The translations under genes and the position numbers were made by a program. From Bodo saltans (Eukaryota > Euglenozoa > Kinetoplastea > Eubodonida > Bodonidae): 26,337 nt of DNA. The notes under the pieces were generated by a model that did no database searches, was not told the origin of the DNA, and was given only the letters and a program-made list of their open reading frames with translations. The stretch's first letter is position 1. Each line of letters begins with the position of its first letter. The stretch covers positions 1 to 26,337 of the forward strand of contig CYKH01001898.1 in the NCBI GenBank assembly GCA_001460835.1, in the 5' to 3' direction. This document shows positions 6,483-14,497 of this stretch, piece after piece.

Positions 6483-8693
6483 ATGTTGCGCCTCACTGCT
6501 TTCCTGCGTGCAACCCCTGCCTTTTTGGAGAGTGTGGCACTATCCAGGAACATTGGCATCAGCGCTCACATCGATAGTGGAAAGACTACTCTAACGGAGC
6601 GTATTCTGTTCTACACCGGAAAAATTGCCAAGATTCATGAGGTGAAGGGTGGCACGGAGGTAGGTGCCACGATGGACTCTATGGAGCTTGAGAAGGAGCG
6701 AGGCATTACTATTCGCAGTGCTGCTACGAACTGCAAGTGGAAGGAAAACAATATCAATATCATCGACACACCAGGACACGTTGATTTCACCATCGAGGTT
6801 GAACGCGCTTTGCGCGTCTTGGATGGTGCGATTCTTCTGATGTGCGCTGTCGGCGGTGTTCAGAGCCAGACACTCACAGTCGATCGCCAAATGCGGCGAT
6901 ACGGTGTGCCTCGCATCTGCTTTATCAACAAAATGGACCGCGACAACGCTAATCCACAGCGTGCCTTGAAGATGGCCCAAGAAAAACTCGGAATCAATGC
7001 TGCATTCATCCAGCTTAACATTGGAACTTCACAAGACTTTGAAGGTATCATCGACGTCATCGAGCAGCGTGCTGTGTATTTCGACGGTAAGTATGGTGAG
7101 CAAATTCGATTTGCCGAGATCCCGTCGTTCATGCGTGATGATGCAGTTGCTGCGAGGAAGGAGCTTTTCGCCAAGCTCGCTGAGCACGACAGCGAGATGG
7201 AAGAGCTTTTCCTCAGCGAAGTGGAGCCGACCGTTGAACAGGTGCACGCTGCTATTCGCCGCACCACCATTGCAAACAAATTCATTCCAGTGATGTTGGG
7301 AAGTGCCTACAAAAATAAGGGTGTTCAGCTGCTTCTTGACGCCGTGTCACGGTACCTTCCGAACCCCCTAGAGCGCGCCAACGGTGGATACACTGTGAAG
7401 CGTGTCGTGGATGAAGATGGCAACAAAACAAACGTCAAGGATGAGCCAACCACCCTCTTAACTGATGATGAGAAGCCACTCGTTGCGATGATCTTTAAAC
7501 TAGAGGAGACTCAAAAGACCGGGTTCTGCAACTACTTACGCGTTTACCAAGGAAAAATGCGTAAGGAGAGCTTGATCAACATTCGAACTGGAAAAACGTT
7601 TACTCCGCCGAAGCTCGTCCGCATGCACGCAGACTCAATTATTCCTATCGATGAAGTGAAAGCCGGCGACATCTGTGCCATCGCTGGTGACGTTGACGCA
7701 TCGTCTGGCGACACCGTTATGCGTGCAGGCCCAATGCAGGGCACACCTGTTTCTTGCGAAGACATGTATGTTCCACCTCGTGTGATTTCTGCCTCCATCA
7801 AGGTCGTCAACGACAAGGACAACAACCGTTTCCGTGAGCGAATGTACGCCTTCATGCGTGAGGATCCAACGTTCTCGTTTTTCCTCAATCCTGAAACGAA
7901 GGAGAACATTATCGAGGGAATGGGCGAACTCCACCTTGAAATTTACGTTGAGCGCCTGAAGCGTGAGTTCGGCATCGTTGCCGAGATTGGTAAGCCCACT
8001 GTCAATTATCGTGAAGTCATTAGCGTCCGAAAGGAGTTTGATTTTGTCTTCAAGCGTCAAAGTGGTGGTGCTGGTCAGTGGGCTCATATCAAGGGCTACA
8101 TCGAGCCCCTCCCCATCGATATGTCAACGGAGAAGGGTACCAAGAACAAAGTAACATCCAAGTGCTCCAACGGTGATGTCCGCGAAGCATTGCAGAAATC
8201 ATTTATCAAGCAGTTCGAGCGCAAGATTTTCCATGGTGGCGAGCTTATGGGTGCACCTGTCTGGGGTGTCCATGCTCATTTGAACGGCGGCGCCATGCAC
8301 GAGGTGGACTCAAATGACAAGGCGTTTACGAATGCTACCCAGGAGCTCTGGGAGACCTTGCTTCCTCAGCTTGAACCAACCCTCGTCGAGCCGTTCATGG
8401 AAGTTGAGATGAATGTGCCATCACACTGTATGACTGACGTCGCCACGGAGTTCGCCAAACGTGAAGGTATTGTGCAGGAAACAAGTGTCAATGGAGCGGA
8501 GTCGACAATCCGAGGTGAGACGGCCCTGGATACCATGTTCGGATTTATTACTGACCTCCGCAAACTCACGAAGGGTCAAGGTGACTTTTCCATGCAATTC
8601 AAGGAGTACCGACCAATGGCGCAGTTTAAGGCGCAAAAGCGAATGGATGAGCGAAACAAAGAACAGGGGCGGAAGGCGTACCAACTCTCCTAG
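6483..8693 (+). CDS. GFM1: mitochondrial translation elongation factor G (EF-G1)
   Basis: EF-G1 is the GTPase that moves tRNA and mRNA through the mitochondrial ribosome. The product is 736 residues, normal for the family. All GTPase motifs are present: AHIDSGKT (28-35), RGIT, DTPGHVDFT (from ~95), NKMDRD (~149) and the GSA loop. The Ser in AHIDSGKT, the GATMDSMELEKERGIT segment and VLDGAILLMCAVGGVQSQ favour mitochondrial EF-G1 over EF-G2 and cytosolic EF-2. Later domains include MGELHLEIYVERLKREF and a complete C-terminal half with YRPM near the end. The first ~20 residues (MLRLTAFLRATPAF) are Arg/hydrophobic with no acidic residue, which fits a short import presequence. In kinetoplastids it would serve the kinetoplast-encoded proteins. 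Confidence 0.95.
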   Translation: MLRLTAFLRATPAFLESVALSRNIGISAHIDSGKTTLTERILFYTGKIAKIHEVKGGTEVGATMDSMELEKERGITIRSAATNCKWKENNINIIDTPGHVDFTIEVERALRVLDGAILLMCAVGGVQSQTLTVDRQMRRYGVPRICFINKMDRDNANPQRALKMAQEKLGINAAFIQLNIGTSQDFEGIIDVIEQRAVYFDGKYGEQIRFAEIPSFMRDDAVAARKELFAKLAEHDSEMEELFLSEVEPTVEQVHAAIRRTTIANKFIPVMLGSAYKNKGVQLLLDAVSRYLPNPLERANGGYTVKRVVDEDGNKTNVKDEPTTLLTDDEKPLVAMIFKLEETQKTGFCNYLRVYQGKMRKESLINIRTGKTFTPPKLVRMHADSIIPIDEVKAGDICAIAGDVDASSGDTVMRAGPMQGTPVSCEDMYVPPRVISASIKVVNDKDNNRFRERMYAFMREDPTFSFFLNPETKENIIEGMGELHLEIYVERLKREFGIVAEIGKPTVNYREVISVRKEFDFVFKRQSGGAGQWAHIKGYIEPLPIDMSTEKGTKNKVTSKCSNGDVREALQKSFIKQFERKIFHGGELMGAPVWGVHAHLNGGAMHEVDSNDKAFTNATQELWETLLPQLEPTLVEPFMEVEMNVPSHCMTDVATEFAKREGIVQETSVNGAESTIRGETALDTMFGFITDLRKLTKGQGDFSMQFKEYRPMAQFKAQKRMDERNKEQGRKAYQLS

Positions 8694-8890
8694 AAAAGAG
8701 CGTTTGGACAATCGCAAACGCATGATCACACAACCTTTCACAGCAACAAAATTTGAACTGATTTTTAAAAAGCCATTGGAAATATCTTTGGAGCATAAAT
8801 CATGTGTTGACTGCTCGCTTTTGATGATCGTCCTGTGTTTTAGCTGGCCAAATCCCTCACTTTTTCATTTCACTTTAAGGCTTAGAAGCC

Positions 8891-10105
8891 ATGGAAGCAG
8901 CTGCCGATGACAAAAAAAAGTTGACAGAGGCCCTCATCCGATGCGGATTGAGCCCTAATGACCTTGTGGTCAAGCCATTCGAAACTTTCAGAAACGAGTT
9001 TCCTAACTTCTCACACGATGTCGTCGCGCAAAAGTTTTCTTCGTATCAAGAGCTTGTGATGCGAAACATTGACAGAGTTCAAGCGGAGCTCCGCCGCGTG
9101 GAGCGTGCACAACTCACTCCCAGACGTGCTGAGAAGAATGCAGCGGAGTATGTTCGTATCTCCCCTCGAAAAGAAGCACGTCATCGTGAGACAGAGCGGC
9201 AGAAGCAAGCCGAAGAGCGACGAAGGGAGTTGAATCGCCAGCAAGAAGCACAACTACAGCAACAACGTTGTGAGAGAGCCAAACGTGACAGCGATCGCGA
9301 GATGGAAAGGATGGTGATCGACGCGGTGAATTCAGAACGCTCACATGCACGCTACGTGCGCGATAGTCAATTGGCAGAGCTGCGCAAGGAGCTTGCCGCA
9401 TCGCAACTACCAACGTTACCGTCGATACACTCGGCGCCCTCAACACCAAAGCGTGTCAAAGACCCTTCGATGATTGACAAACGCGTTGATGATGCCAGCG
9501 CAAGGCGACAACAACAAGCGCGCGCGCGTGAAGCTCGTGGGGCTGCTCACCAAGAAAATGAAGACCATCGTGGTGCACTCTACCGTGCTGGAGTGGAGAT
9601 TGAGCTCCAAGAACGCCGCAATAAGGCAGACGCTCGCTCGAAGCACGCAGCTGAAGTGAAGTTGCGAGTGTCTTCGAGTCACGAGCGGCACATGCGAGAA
9701 AAAGAAGCAGAACTTCATGCTGCAGAAGAGTTGCAAGCTGAGTCCTTGATGAGAAGCACAAGTGAACGTGCAAGCAACTCTGCCAGATTTGCGGAAGCAC
9801 GCGACAAGTGCTTGAAGAATGCATCAGAGTACCGCAGTGCGCAGGCTTACGCGCTGTGGCAACGGCATATCGAAAAGACTGCGGCAGAAGACGAACGGAA
9901 AGCTGAGCTTCAACGATTGGAGCTCGAGGCTCGATCAGTTCGTGCAGAGGAGCGTGAACGCCGCTTTGCAATGAAAGAATTGTCTGTTGCTCGGATGAAA
10001 AAAGAACATATCGCGAAATGCGATGATCTTGCGAGACAAGTCGAGCAGCGACAAGAAGCAGCGACGTCTCGTCGGGAAATTCTGCTAAACGCTGTGTATG
10101 AATGA
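8891..10105 (+). CDS. Arg/Glu-rich coiled-coil protein, unknown function
   Basis: The 404-residue product has an N-terminal part (~1-60) that looks folded, with segments such as LTEALIRCGLSPNDLVV and KPFETFRNEFPNFS. About 340 residues of highly charged helix follow, rich in Arg, Glu, Ala and Gln, e.g. ARHRETERQKQAEERRREL. A break at ~175-200 holds LPTLPSIHSAPSTPKRV. The composition is like axonemal and basal-body coiled-coil proteins of the trichohyalin-plectin-homology kind, but no diagnostic motif is visible, so I assign no function. The start ATGG at 8891 follows TTTCACTTTAAGGCTTAG (AG at 8884-8885), leaving a 5-base leader. The stop is followed within ~75 bases by the next gene's pyrimidine tract, so the 3' UTR must be short. 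Confidence 0.85.
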   Translation: MEAAADDKKKLTEALIRCGLSPNDLVVKPFETFRNEFPNFSHDVVAQKFSSYQELVMRNIDRVQAELRRVERAQLTPRRAEKNAAEYVRISPRKEARHRETERQKQAEERRRELNRQQEAQLQQQRCERAKRDSDREMERMVIDAVNSERSHARYVRDSQLAELRKELAASQLPTLPSIHSAPSTPKRVKDPSMIDKRVDDASARRQQQARAREARGAAHQENEDHRGALYRAGVEIELQERRNKADARSKHAAEVKLRVSSSHERHMREKEAELHAAEELQAESLMRSTSERASNSARFAEARDKCLKNASEYRSAQAYALWQRHIEKTAAEDERKAELQRLELEARSVRAEERERRFAMKELSVARMKKEHIAKCDDLARQVEQRQEAATSRREILLNAVYE

Positions 10106-10171
10106 AAATGTACAATGTAAATTGTGTTGTGTACGAACTGTTTACACTTGCTCAGTATGGCTATCGTGACA

Positions 10172-10226
10172 TCTCATTCTCTACCTTTTTTTTCGTTCCT
10201 GCGAAAATCAACCTCGCAAGTTGCAG
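10172..10226 (+). promoter_or_regulatory. putative trans-splice acceptor for the 163-residue protein
   Basis: A pyrimidine tract (10172-10200, with eight consecutive Ts) is followed by candidate AGs at 10219-10220 and 10225-10226. The second lies four bases before ATG 10231. The reading frame is open further upstream through the tract to 10102, but that part would not be in the mature mRNA. Confidence 0.55.
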
Positions 10227-10230
10227 GAAT

Positions 10231-10722
10231 ATGCTCAACGCCGCTGGTCGTGAGAATAGCCGACGTCGAAGTGACAACCCGAACCAGCGTGGCAGTGTTC
10301 AAGGAGCTGATGTCACACGAAGCAGGAGTGGCGACGGAAGTGCGTTGGGCCGCTCCCCTGATGATCACCTTGAACGCAATGTCCCAAATAGCTTCCTCAA
10401 TGAGTCTAAAGGGTTTGATGGATTTTTGTACATGCTTCGCCGTTCCGATCATCCTTTGGCGGAGTCGTTGCGTAAAGACCTGTTCCCACAACTTGCCCTT
10501 GCGTTAGAGGCTGCGCTGCGGAGGGCCGCTGAATATCAAATGGATCGAGAAGTGGCAACCGAACGAAAATCGATCGCGAGCTCAAAAGGAAAATCATTCC
10601 GGCATCGAGCATACTTCCCTGAGGGCTCAATGGAGTCTAGCGACTTCGACATTGTGAAAGTCTTAGGCGAGGAGTTGAAAAAATACTCGCGAGGTGCTGC
10701 CGAGGCTTTACCGAAACAGTGA
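10231..10722 (+). CDS. small conserved-looking protein of unknown function
   Basis: The product has 163 residues. The first ~60 are Arg/Ser/Asn/Gly-rich and probably disordered. A compact helical part follows: ESKGFDGFLYMLRRSDHPL, then ESLRKDLFPQLALALEAALR, then an acidic/basic helical tail ending EELKKYSRGAAEAL. The FLYMLRR...HPLAE...LFPQLALALEAAL pattern loosely recalls the short helical dimerisation modules found in many flagellar adaptor proteins (RIIa/Dpy-30-like), but I would not assign it. No membrane segment or signal peptide is seen once the upstream frame is excluded. Codon usage looks like that of its neighbours. Confidence 0.7.
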   Translation: MLNAAGRENSRRRSDNPNQRGSVQGADVTRSRSGDGSALGRSPDDHLERNVPNSFLNESKGFDGFLYMLRRSDHPLAESLRKDLFPQLALALEAALRRAAEYQMDREVATERKSIASSKGKSFRHRAYFPEGSMESSDFDIVKVLGEELKKYSRGAAEALPKQ

Positions 10723-10865
10723 CTTTCGCGTACGTGGTAGATCTGTACATTTTTTCAACAACAATGTGTCTCACTGCTTGTGTTTTACAACATTTGTTTT
10801 CGAAATGCTTCTGAATCCCTCCTTTTTTTTTTTTTGGGCCCGCAAAAGGTCTTTAACTATTCTTG

Positions 10866-11594
10866 ATGTACGGCGATCCAGGGGTATGCAAGTTCTTCAG
10901 CAAGATGGGAGCTTGCCGTAATGGCGACGGCTGCATTTTGGTTCACCAGAAGCCTAGCCAATCTCCAACGGTAGTGTTTCCACTGATGTACCCCAATCCT
11001 CTTGCCATCGACAACCTGCCGGACAGGCCGTTCAACTTCACCTACGACAAGAAGTATCTTAAGAAGCATTTTGAACACTTTTACAAGACTGTGTGGCGCA
11101 CATTCATGGAACTCGGCAGAATTGCAGAGCTTCGCGTCGTGAGCAACTTGGGCGACCACTTGCTTGGCAACGTTTACATTCGTTTCGAGAGCAAGAGCGA
11201 TGCTGCGCGCGTTGTTGATCAGCTGCGAAAGAAGACCTTCGAAGGAATTCTCCTCTTGCCAGAGCTGTCCCCAGTAACAGACTTTGCTAACGGGTGCTGC
11301 AAAGAAGATGCGCAAGGCGAGTGCTCCCGTGGAGGAGCTTGTAACTACCTTCACATTGTTCGAATCTCCAAGTCGGTTCTTGAGAAGTTAGAGAAGGAAC
11401 AGTCGAAGCTGTACAAGAAGCGCGAAGAGAAAGATAAGTCCCGACGAAGCAAACGAAGCCGCTCCCGCTCACCCAAGGAGCGCCATGAGCGCCGTCGCTC
11501 CCGTAGCCGTTCACCTGCTAAGGCACATGGTGATGTCTGCCACATTTGCGGCAAGTCTGGCCACATTTCACGTGACTGCCCTCTCAAGCCGTAG
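10866..11594 (+). CDS. U2AF35: U2AF35 small-subunit splicing factor with added CCHC knuckle
   Basis: U2AF small subunit helps recognise the AG at 3' splice sites; in kinetoplastids this mainly serves spliced-leader trans-splicing. The 242-residue product has, in order, a CX8CX5CX3H zinc finger (Cys8, CKFFSKMGACRNGDGC), a UHM/RRM (~40-145) with LGDHLLGNVYIRFES and ELSPVTDF, a second zinc finger CX7CX5CX3H (CCKEDAQGECSRGGACNYLH region), an RS-type tail (SKRSRSRSPKERHERRRSRS) and a C-terminal CX2CX4HX4C knuckle (CHICGKSGHISRDC). The knuckle is not in human U2AF35. At the position of the human interface Trp134 (RWFNG) this protein has KTFEG, so Thr124 replaces Trp. ATG 10866 follows a run of Ts and an AG at 10847-10848. 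Confidence 0.93.
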   Translation: MYGDPGVCKFFSKMGACRNGDGCILVHQKPSQSPTVVFPLMYPNPLAIDNLPDRPFNFTYDKKYLKKHFEHFYKTVWRTFMELGRIAELRVVSNLGDHLLGNVYIRFESKSDAARVVDQLRKKTFEGILLLPELSPVTDFANGCCKEDAQGECSRGGACNYLHIVRISKSVLEKLEKEQSKLYKKREEKDKSRRSKRSRSRSPKERHERRRSRSRSPAKAHGDVCHICGKSGHISRDCPLKP

Positions 11595-11849
11595 GATGAT
11601 GGTGTGCGCACAAAGGTAAGCATCACATCCATTCTGCTACTGGACGCACGATGTTTGTGGTGAAAGCGACTGAACTGAGGAGCTGTTTGTGTTGTCAAAA
11701 TCGTAATTCTTTTGCGACAAAAAATGCTGTTCTTGCGGTGACCCACTCGCGTGTTACGTGCTGCTGTTACATGCTTTTCTTTTCACGTGTGTAATTCCAT
11801 TATTCGATAAAAGAACGAAAAGACAGTATCTCACACATTCAATTGCTTT

Positions 11850-12224
11850 ATGGAGGAGTCAACAAGTTCCTCATCTCAAGGACTCACGTCTGAAAAAGTT
11901 GTGGTTGCTCAAGACTACACAAAAAAGTACTACCAGCGTGTTGTCAACGATCAACGTGCATTCATGAACGAGCATTCTCAGGTACGGCAGAAGAAAATGA
12001 CACTTGGTGACTTTGAGCTTTTGGATGTCATTGGACGAGGTGCGTTCGGTGAGGTGCGGCTTTGCCACCCAGCAAACCACCCAGACATGATCTATGCAAT
12101 CAAAATCCTGCGTAAAGATTACATGCTTCAGAAAAAGCAAGTCCTCCGTGTTCGTGCAGAGCTAAAGATTACATGCTTCAGAAAAAGCAAGTCCTCCGTG
12201 TTCGTGCAGAGCGAGATTTGCTAG
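11850..12224 (+). CDS. NDR-type kinase, N-terminal fragment (disrupted by duplication)
   Basis: This frame encodes the N-terminal extension and first kinase elements of an NDR/LATS-family AGC kinase. The extension carries YYQRVVNDQRAFMNEH, where NDR kinases bind Mob co-activators. Then follow LGDFELLDVIGRGAFGEVRL with the glycine loop at 62-67, YAIKILRKDYML with ATP-binding Lys85, and the start of helix C ending RAE104. After residue 104 an exact 50-bp tandem duplication shifts the frame; 20 unrelated residues follow before the stop at 12222-12224. As read, this fragment has no catalytic loop and cannot be an active kinase. The direct continuation is the entry at 12173. Relatives in trypanosomes are the PK50/PK53 kinases. 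Confidence 0.85.
   Translation: MEESTSSSSQGLTSEKVVVAQDYTKKYYQRVVNDQRAFMNEHSQVRQKKMTLGDFELLDVIGRGAFGEVRLCHPANHPDMIYAIKILRKDYMLQKKQVLRVRAELKITCFRKSKSSVFVQSEIC
12113..12162 (+). repeat. 50-bp perfect tandem repeat, unit 1
   Basis: The unit begins TAAAGATTACATGCTTCAG and ends CGTGCAGAGC. The following 50 bases are identical. The period is 2 modulo 3, so the duplication shifts the kinase reading frame. Confidence 0.97.
12163..12212 (+). repeat. 50-bp perfect tandem repeat, unit 2
   Basis: This second unit is an exact copy of 12113-12162. Its right edge continues into GAGATTTGCTAG, which in the native frame gives the expected RAERDLL of NDR kinases. With one unit left out, the distance 11850-13222 is a single 441-codon frame. 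Confidence 0.97.
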
Positions 12225-13222
12225 TGGCTTGCACCAAGTCACAGTTTATTTCTCAATGGACTGTTGAATTGTTTCAATCGTTTCAAGACCAGAACTACTT
12301 GTACTTCGTGATGGAGTACTGCCCTGGGGGTGACCTGATGTCGTGGTTGATGAAATTGGATGTGTTCGAAGAGCACATTGCGAAATTTTACACCGCTGAA
12401 TTGGTCGTTGCCGTTCAAGCGCTTCACGCAAGCGGGTTCGCTCACCGGGACCTCAAGCCAGATAATGTGTTACTCGATCGAAGTGGTCATGTGAAACTGA
12501 CCGACTTTGGATTGGCAAAGCCAATCCCGGAAGAGCTCTCACAGGTGTCCTCCGCCATGTCGTCGGGACACGAAGACTCCCCCAGCGAAGATAGCGATCA
12601 ACATCCAGAGAGCGCAGAGAGGAGAGCACTATGGCACCAAATTCGAAGCAGGCGAATGTTTTTTAGTGCTGTTGGCTCCCCGGGCTATATTGCACCCGAA
12701 GTGCTTCTCAAAAGCGGTTACGGTCTTGAATGCGATTGGTGGAGCGTTGGAGTGATTCTTTACGAAATGCTTTGCGGCTACCCACCATTCTACAGTGACG
12801 ATACTCTGAAAGTGAGTCAGAAGATTATTCGCCACCGAGAGTTTCTCGAATTTCCAACGGGTCAAGAGGCATTGTCCCCGCAAGCTGTAGATCTGATACG
12901 TCACTTGATCACTGATGCCCCGCAGCGCTTCGGTTTTGCAGAAATCTCACAGCATCCATTTTTCTCAGACATTGATTGGAGCACACTTCGAATCCAAGCG
13001 CCTCCGTTCAGTGTTGATCTCAGTGGGCCACGAGATATTCGATATTTCCACGATATCCCTGCAGCGGGTGCTGAGAGTGATCAACCCCTTGGTCCACTAG
13101 CGAAAAGTGACCAGATGCTTTTTTCTGGCTTTACGTCTCGCTTTGATTCAAATACCAAACAGTCAACGCGCTCGGGTGTGAAGAGAAGCGCACGACCTCC
13201 CATTGCTGATTTTGACGAGTGA
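12173..13222 (+). CDS. NDR-type kinase, C-terminal fragment (catalytic part)
   Basis: This frame continues the kinase broken at 12163. It has VMEYCPGGDLMSWLMK, the catalytic loop AHRDLKPDN, TDFGLAK, and a long Ser/Glu-rich activation-segment insert ending RSRRMFFSAVGSPGYIAPEV. Such an insert just before the phospho-site is the mark of NDR/LATS kinases. Further on are CDWWSVGVILYEMLCGYPPFYSD, the AGC tail and a hydrophobic motif FSGFTSRF with a likely regulatory Thr. If translated from ATG 12173 it would be 349 residues but would lack the glycine loop and ATP-binding Lys, so it would be catalytically dead. Without one repeat unit the two fragments form a normal 440-residue kinase. NDR kinases control cytokinesis and morphogenesis. 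A sequencing or assembly error, or a null allele, are both possible. Confidence 0.85.
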   Translation: MLQKKQVLRVRAERDLLVACTKSQFISQWTVELFQSFQDQNYLYFVMEYCPGGDLMSWLMKLDVFEEHIAKFYTAELVVAVQALHASGFAHRDLKPDNVLLDRSGHVKLTDFGLAKPIPEELSQVSSAMSSGHEDSPSEDSDQHPESAERRALWHQIRSRRMFFSAVGSPGYIAPEVLLKSGYGLECDWWSVGVILYEMLCGYPPFYSDDTLKVSQKIIRHREFLEFPTGQEALSPQAVDLIRHLITDAPQRFGFAEISQHPFFSDIDWSTLRIQAPPFSVDLSGPRDIRYFHDIPAAGAESDQPLGPLAKSDQMLFSGFTSRFDSNTKQSTRSGVKRSARPPIADFDE

Positions 13223-13339
13223 AACATAACCGGAGAGATGTTTGCCCTTACGGTCGCGATTTCGGTGGAAGTCATGATTTTTGTCTTGTGTCCGTTGGTT
13301 CTATTGTCACAAGAGGGAAGAAAAGACCAATCACACACC

Positions 13340-14227
13340 ATGGGAGATACACTATCCAAGCCTGTGACGGATAAGCACACTAGCACGTTCGAGACAACGC
13401 ACTTGAACGTTGGATGCTGTGGCATGCAAGGGTGGCGCAAGTCAATGGAGGATGCCCACGTGGCTCAGCTCAATCTTGAGGGCGATCGGACTCAAGCACT
13501 TTTTGGTGTATTTGATGGGCATAACGGCCATCTTGTCGCGAAATATGCTGGGGCGCATATCGTGGATACACTTGTTAGTACGCACGCTTACGGCGACAAA
13601 GCGTACGACGCAGCCTTCGTAGAAACGTTTGAGAAGCTCGATAGCACTTTGGATGCCAACCAGGAGTTGCGCAACGAGGGAGGGTGCACAGCGGTTTCAG
13701 TCCTCCTCACCGCATCTCAAGTCATCTGTGCCAACGCTGGTGATAGCCGCGCCGTGCTCTGCCGCAACGGGACAGCGCTTCCCCTCAGCTCGGACCACAA
13801 GCCCTCCCTAGCCGCAGAGATTGCTCGCATTGAGAAGGCGGGTGGATGTGTTCAGAACAATCGTGTGAACGGTACTCTGGCTCTGAGCCGAGCCATAGGC
13901 GATTTCGAATTCAAGGAGAACACAGAGCTTCCTTGGGACCAACAGATGATCACTGCACTTCCAGACATTACCATCAATGAAATTGGCTCTGGTGATTCTT
14001 TTATCGTCCTCGCATGTGACGGAGTGTGGGATGTGCTCTCCAATCAGCAGTGCTGCGACGCCATCAAGGATGGCTTGCAACAAACGCAAGGCGACGTAGG
14101 ACTTGTCTGCGAAATGGTGCTAGACCGATGCTTGGCGAAAGAAGCGCCAGGCATTGGCTGCGACAACATGACCATCATTATTGTGGTGCTCAAACCAGCG
14201 TTTTTCGGCAGCTCAACCTCCTCCTAA
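13340..14227 (+). CDS. PP2C-family Ser/Thr phosphatase, probably N-myristoylated
   Basis: This is a 295-residue metal-dependent (PPM) phosphatase. Family motifs appear in order: GWRKSMEDAH, FGVFDGHNG, GGCTAVSVLL, NAGDSRAVLCRNG, LALSRAIGDFEFK, FIVLACDGVWDVLSNQ and CDNMTIIIV. The Asp residues expected to hold the two metal ions (in MEDAH, DGH, CDGVWD and CDN) are all present. The protein begins MGDTLSKPV, with Gly2 and Ser6, a good N-myristoylation signal, so membrane or flagellar attachment is likely. The frame is open upstream to 13238 and would encode a hydrophobic stretch, but the candidate acceptor ATTGTCACAAG lies in that stretch and the MGDTLSKPV start is typical of kinetoplastid PP2Cs. 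It sits among protein kinases, but common substrates cannot be inferred from that. Confidence 0.93.
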   Translation: MGDTLSKPVTDKHTSTFETTHLNVGCCGMQGWRKSMEDAHVAQLNLEGDRTQALFGVFDGHNGHLVAKYAGAHIVDTLVSTHAYGDKAYDAAFVETFEKLDSTLDANQELRNEGGCTAVSVLLTASQVICANAGDSRAVLCRNGTALPLSSDHKPSLAAEIARIEKAGGCVQNNRVNGTLALSRAIGDFEFKENTELPWDQQMITALPDITINEIGSGDSFIVLACDGVWDVLSNQQCCDAIKDGLQQTQGDVGLVCEMVLDRCLAKEAPGIGCDNMTIIIVVLKPAFFGSSTSS

Positions 14228-14497
14228 AAAACCAAAGTTTTTCTCCAGTGTACGCGCATACTTCTTTTTTTCGATTTTTTTTTTTCGGAATTTCTGTCTA
14301 CGGTTATGCCAGAGGTTCTCGAGTGTCAAAATTGCGCTTTCAATTTTCTTCACGTCCATTAATCGAAGTTCAGTGTTTTATGCGTACAAACTAACCTGTT
14401 TTTCCCCTTTCCGATTCTGAAGTTGCCGATTCAAGTCAAAGAGAAAAAAAATCTAGGAAGTTTTGTTTTTGGATCGCGACAAATCATTTGCTGCTCA

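Noticed and set aside
9456-10115. 219-codon opposite-strand frame antisense to the coiled-coil gene
   Set aside because: It comes from the repetitive Arg/Glu codons on the + strand; no motif of its own.
12113-12212. The 50-bp repeat as a mobile-element target duplication
   Set aside because: Nothing is inserted between the copies and 50 bp is far longer than usual target duplications; it is a plain head-to-tail duplication.
13238-13339. Hydrophobic N-terminal extension (signal anchor) on the PP2C
   Set aside because: A candidate acceptor lies inside this stretch and the internal MGDTLSKPV start fits the family better.
4569-14227. Functional cluster of kinases and a phosphatase
   Set aside because: Kinetoplastid gene arrays rarely group by pathway, and unrelated genes lie between them, so proximity is not evidence of shared function.
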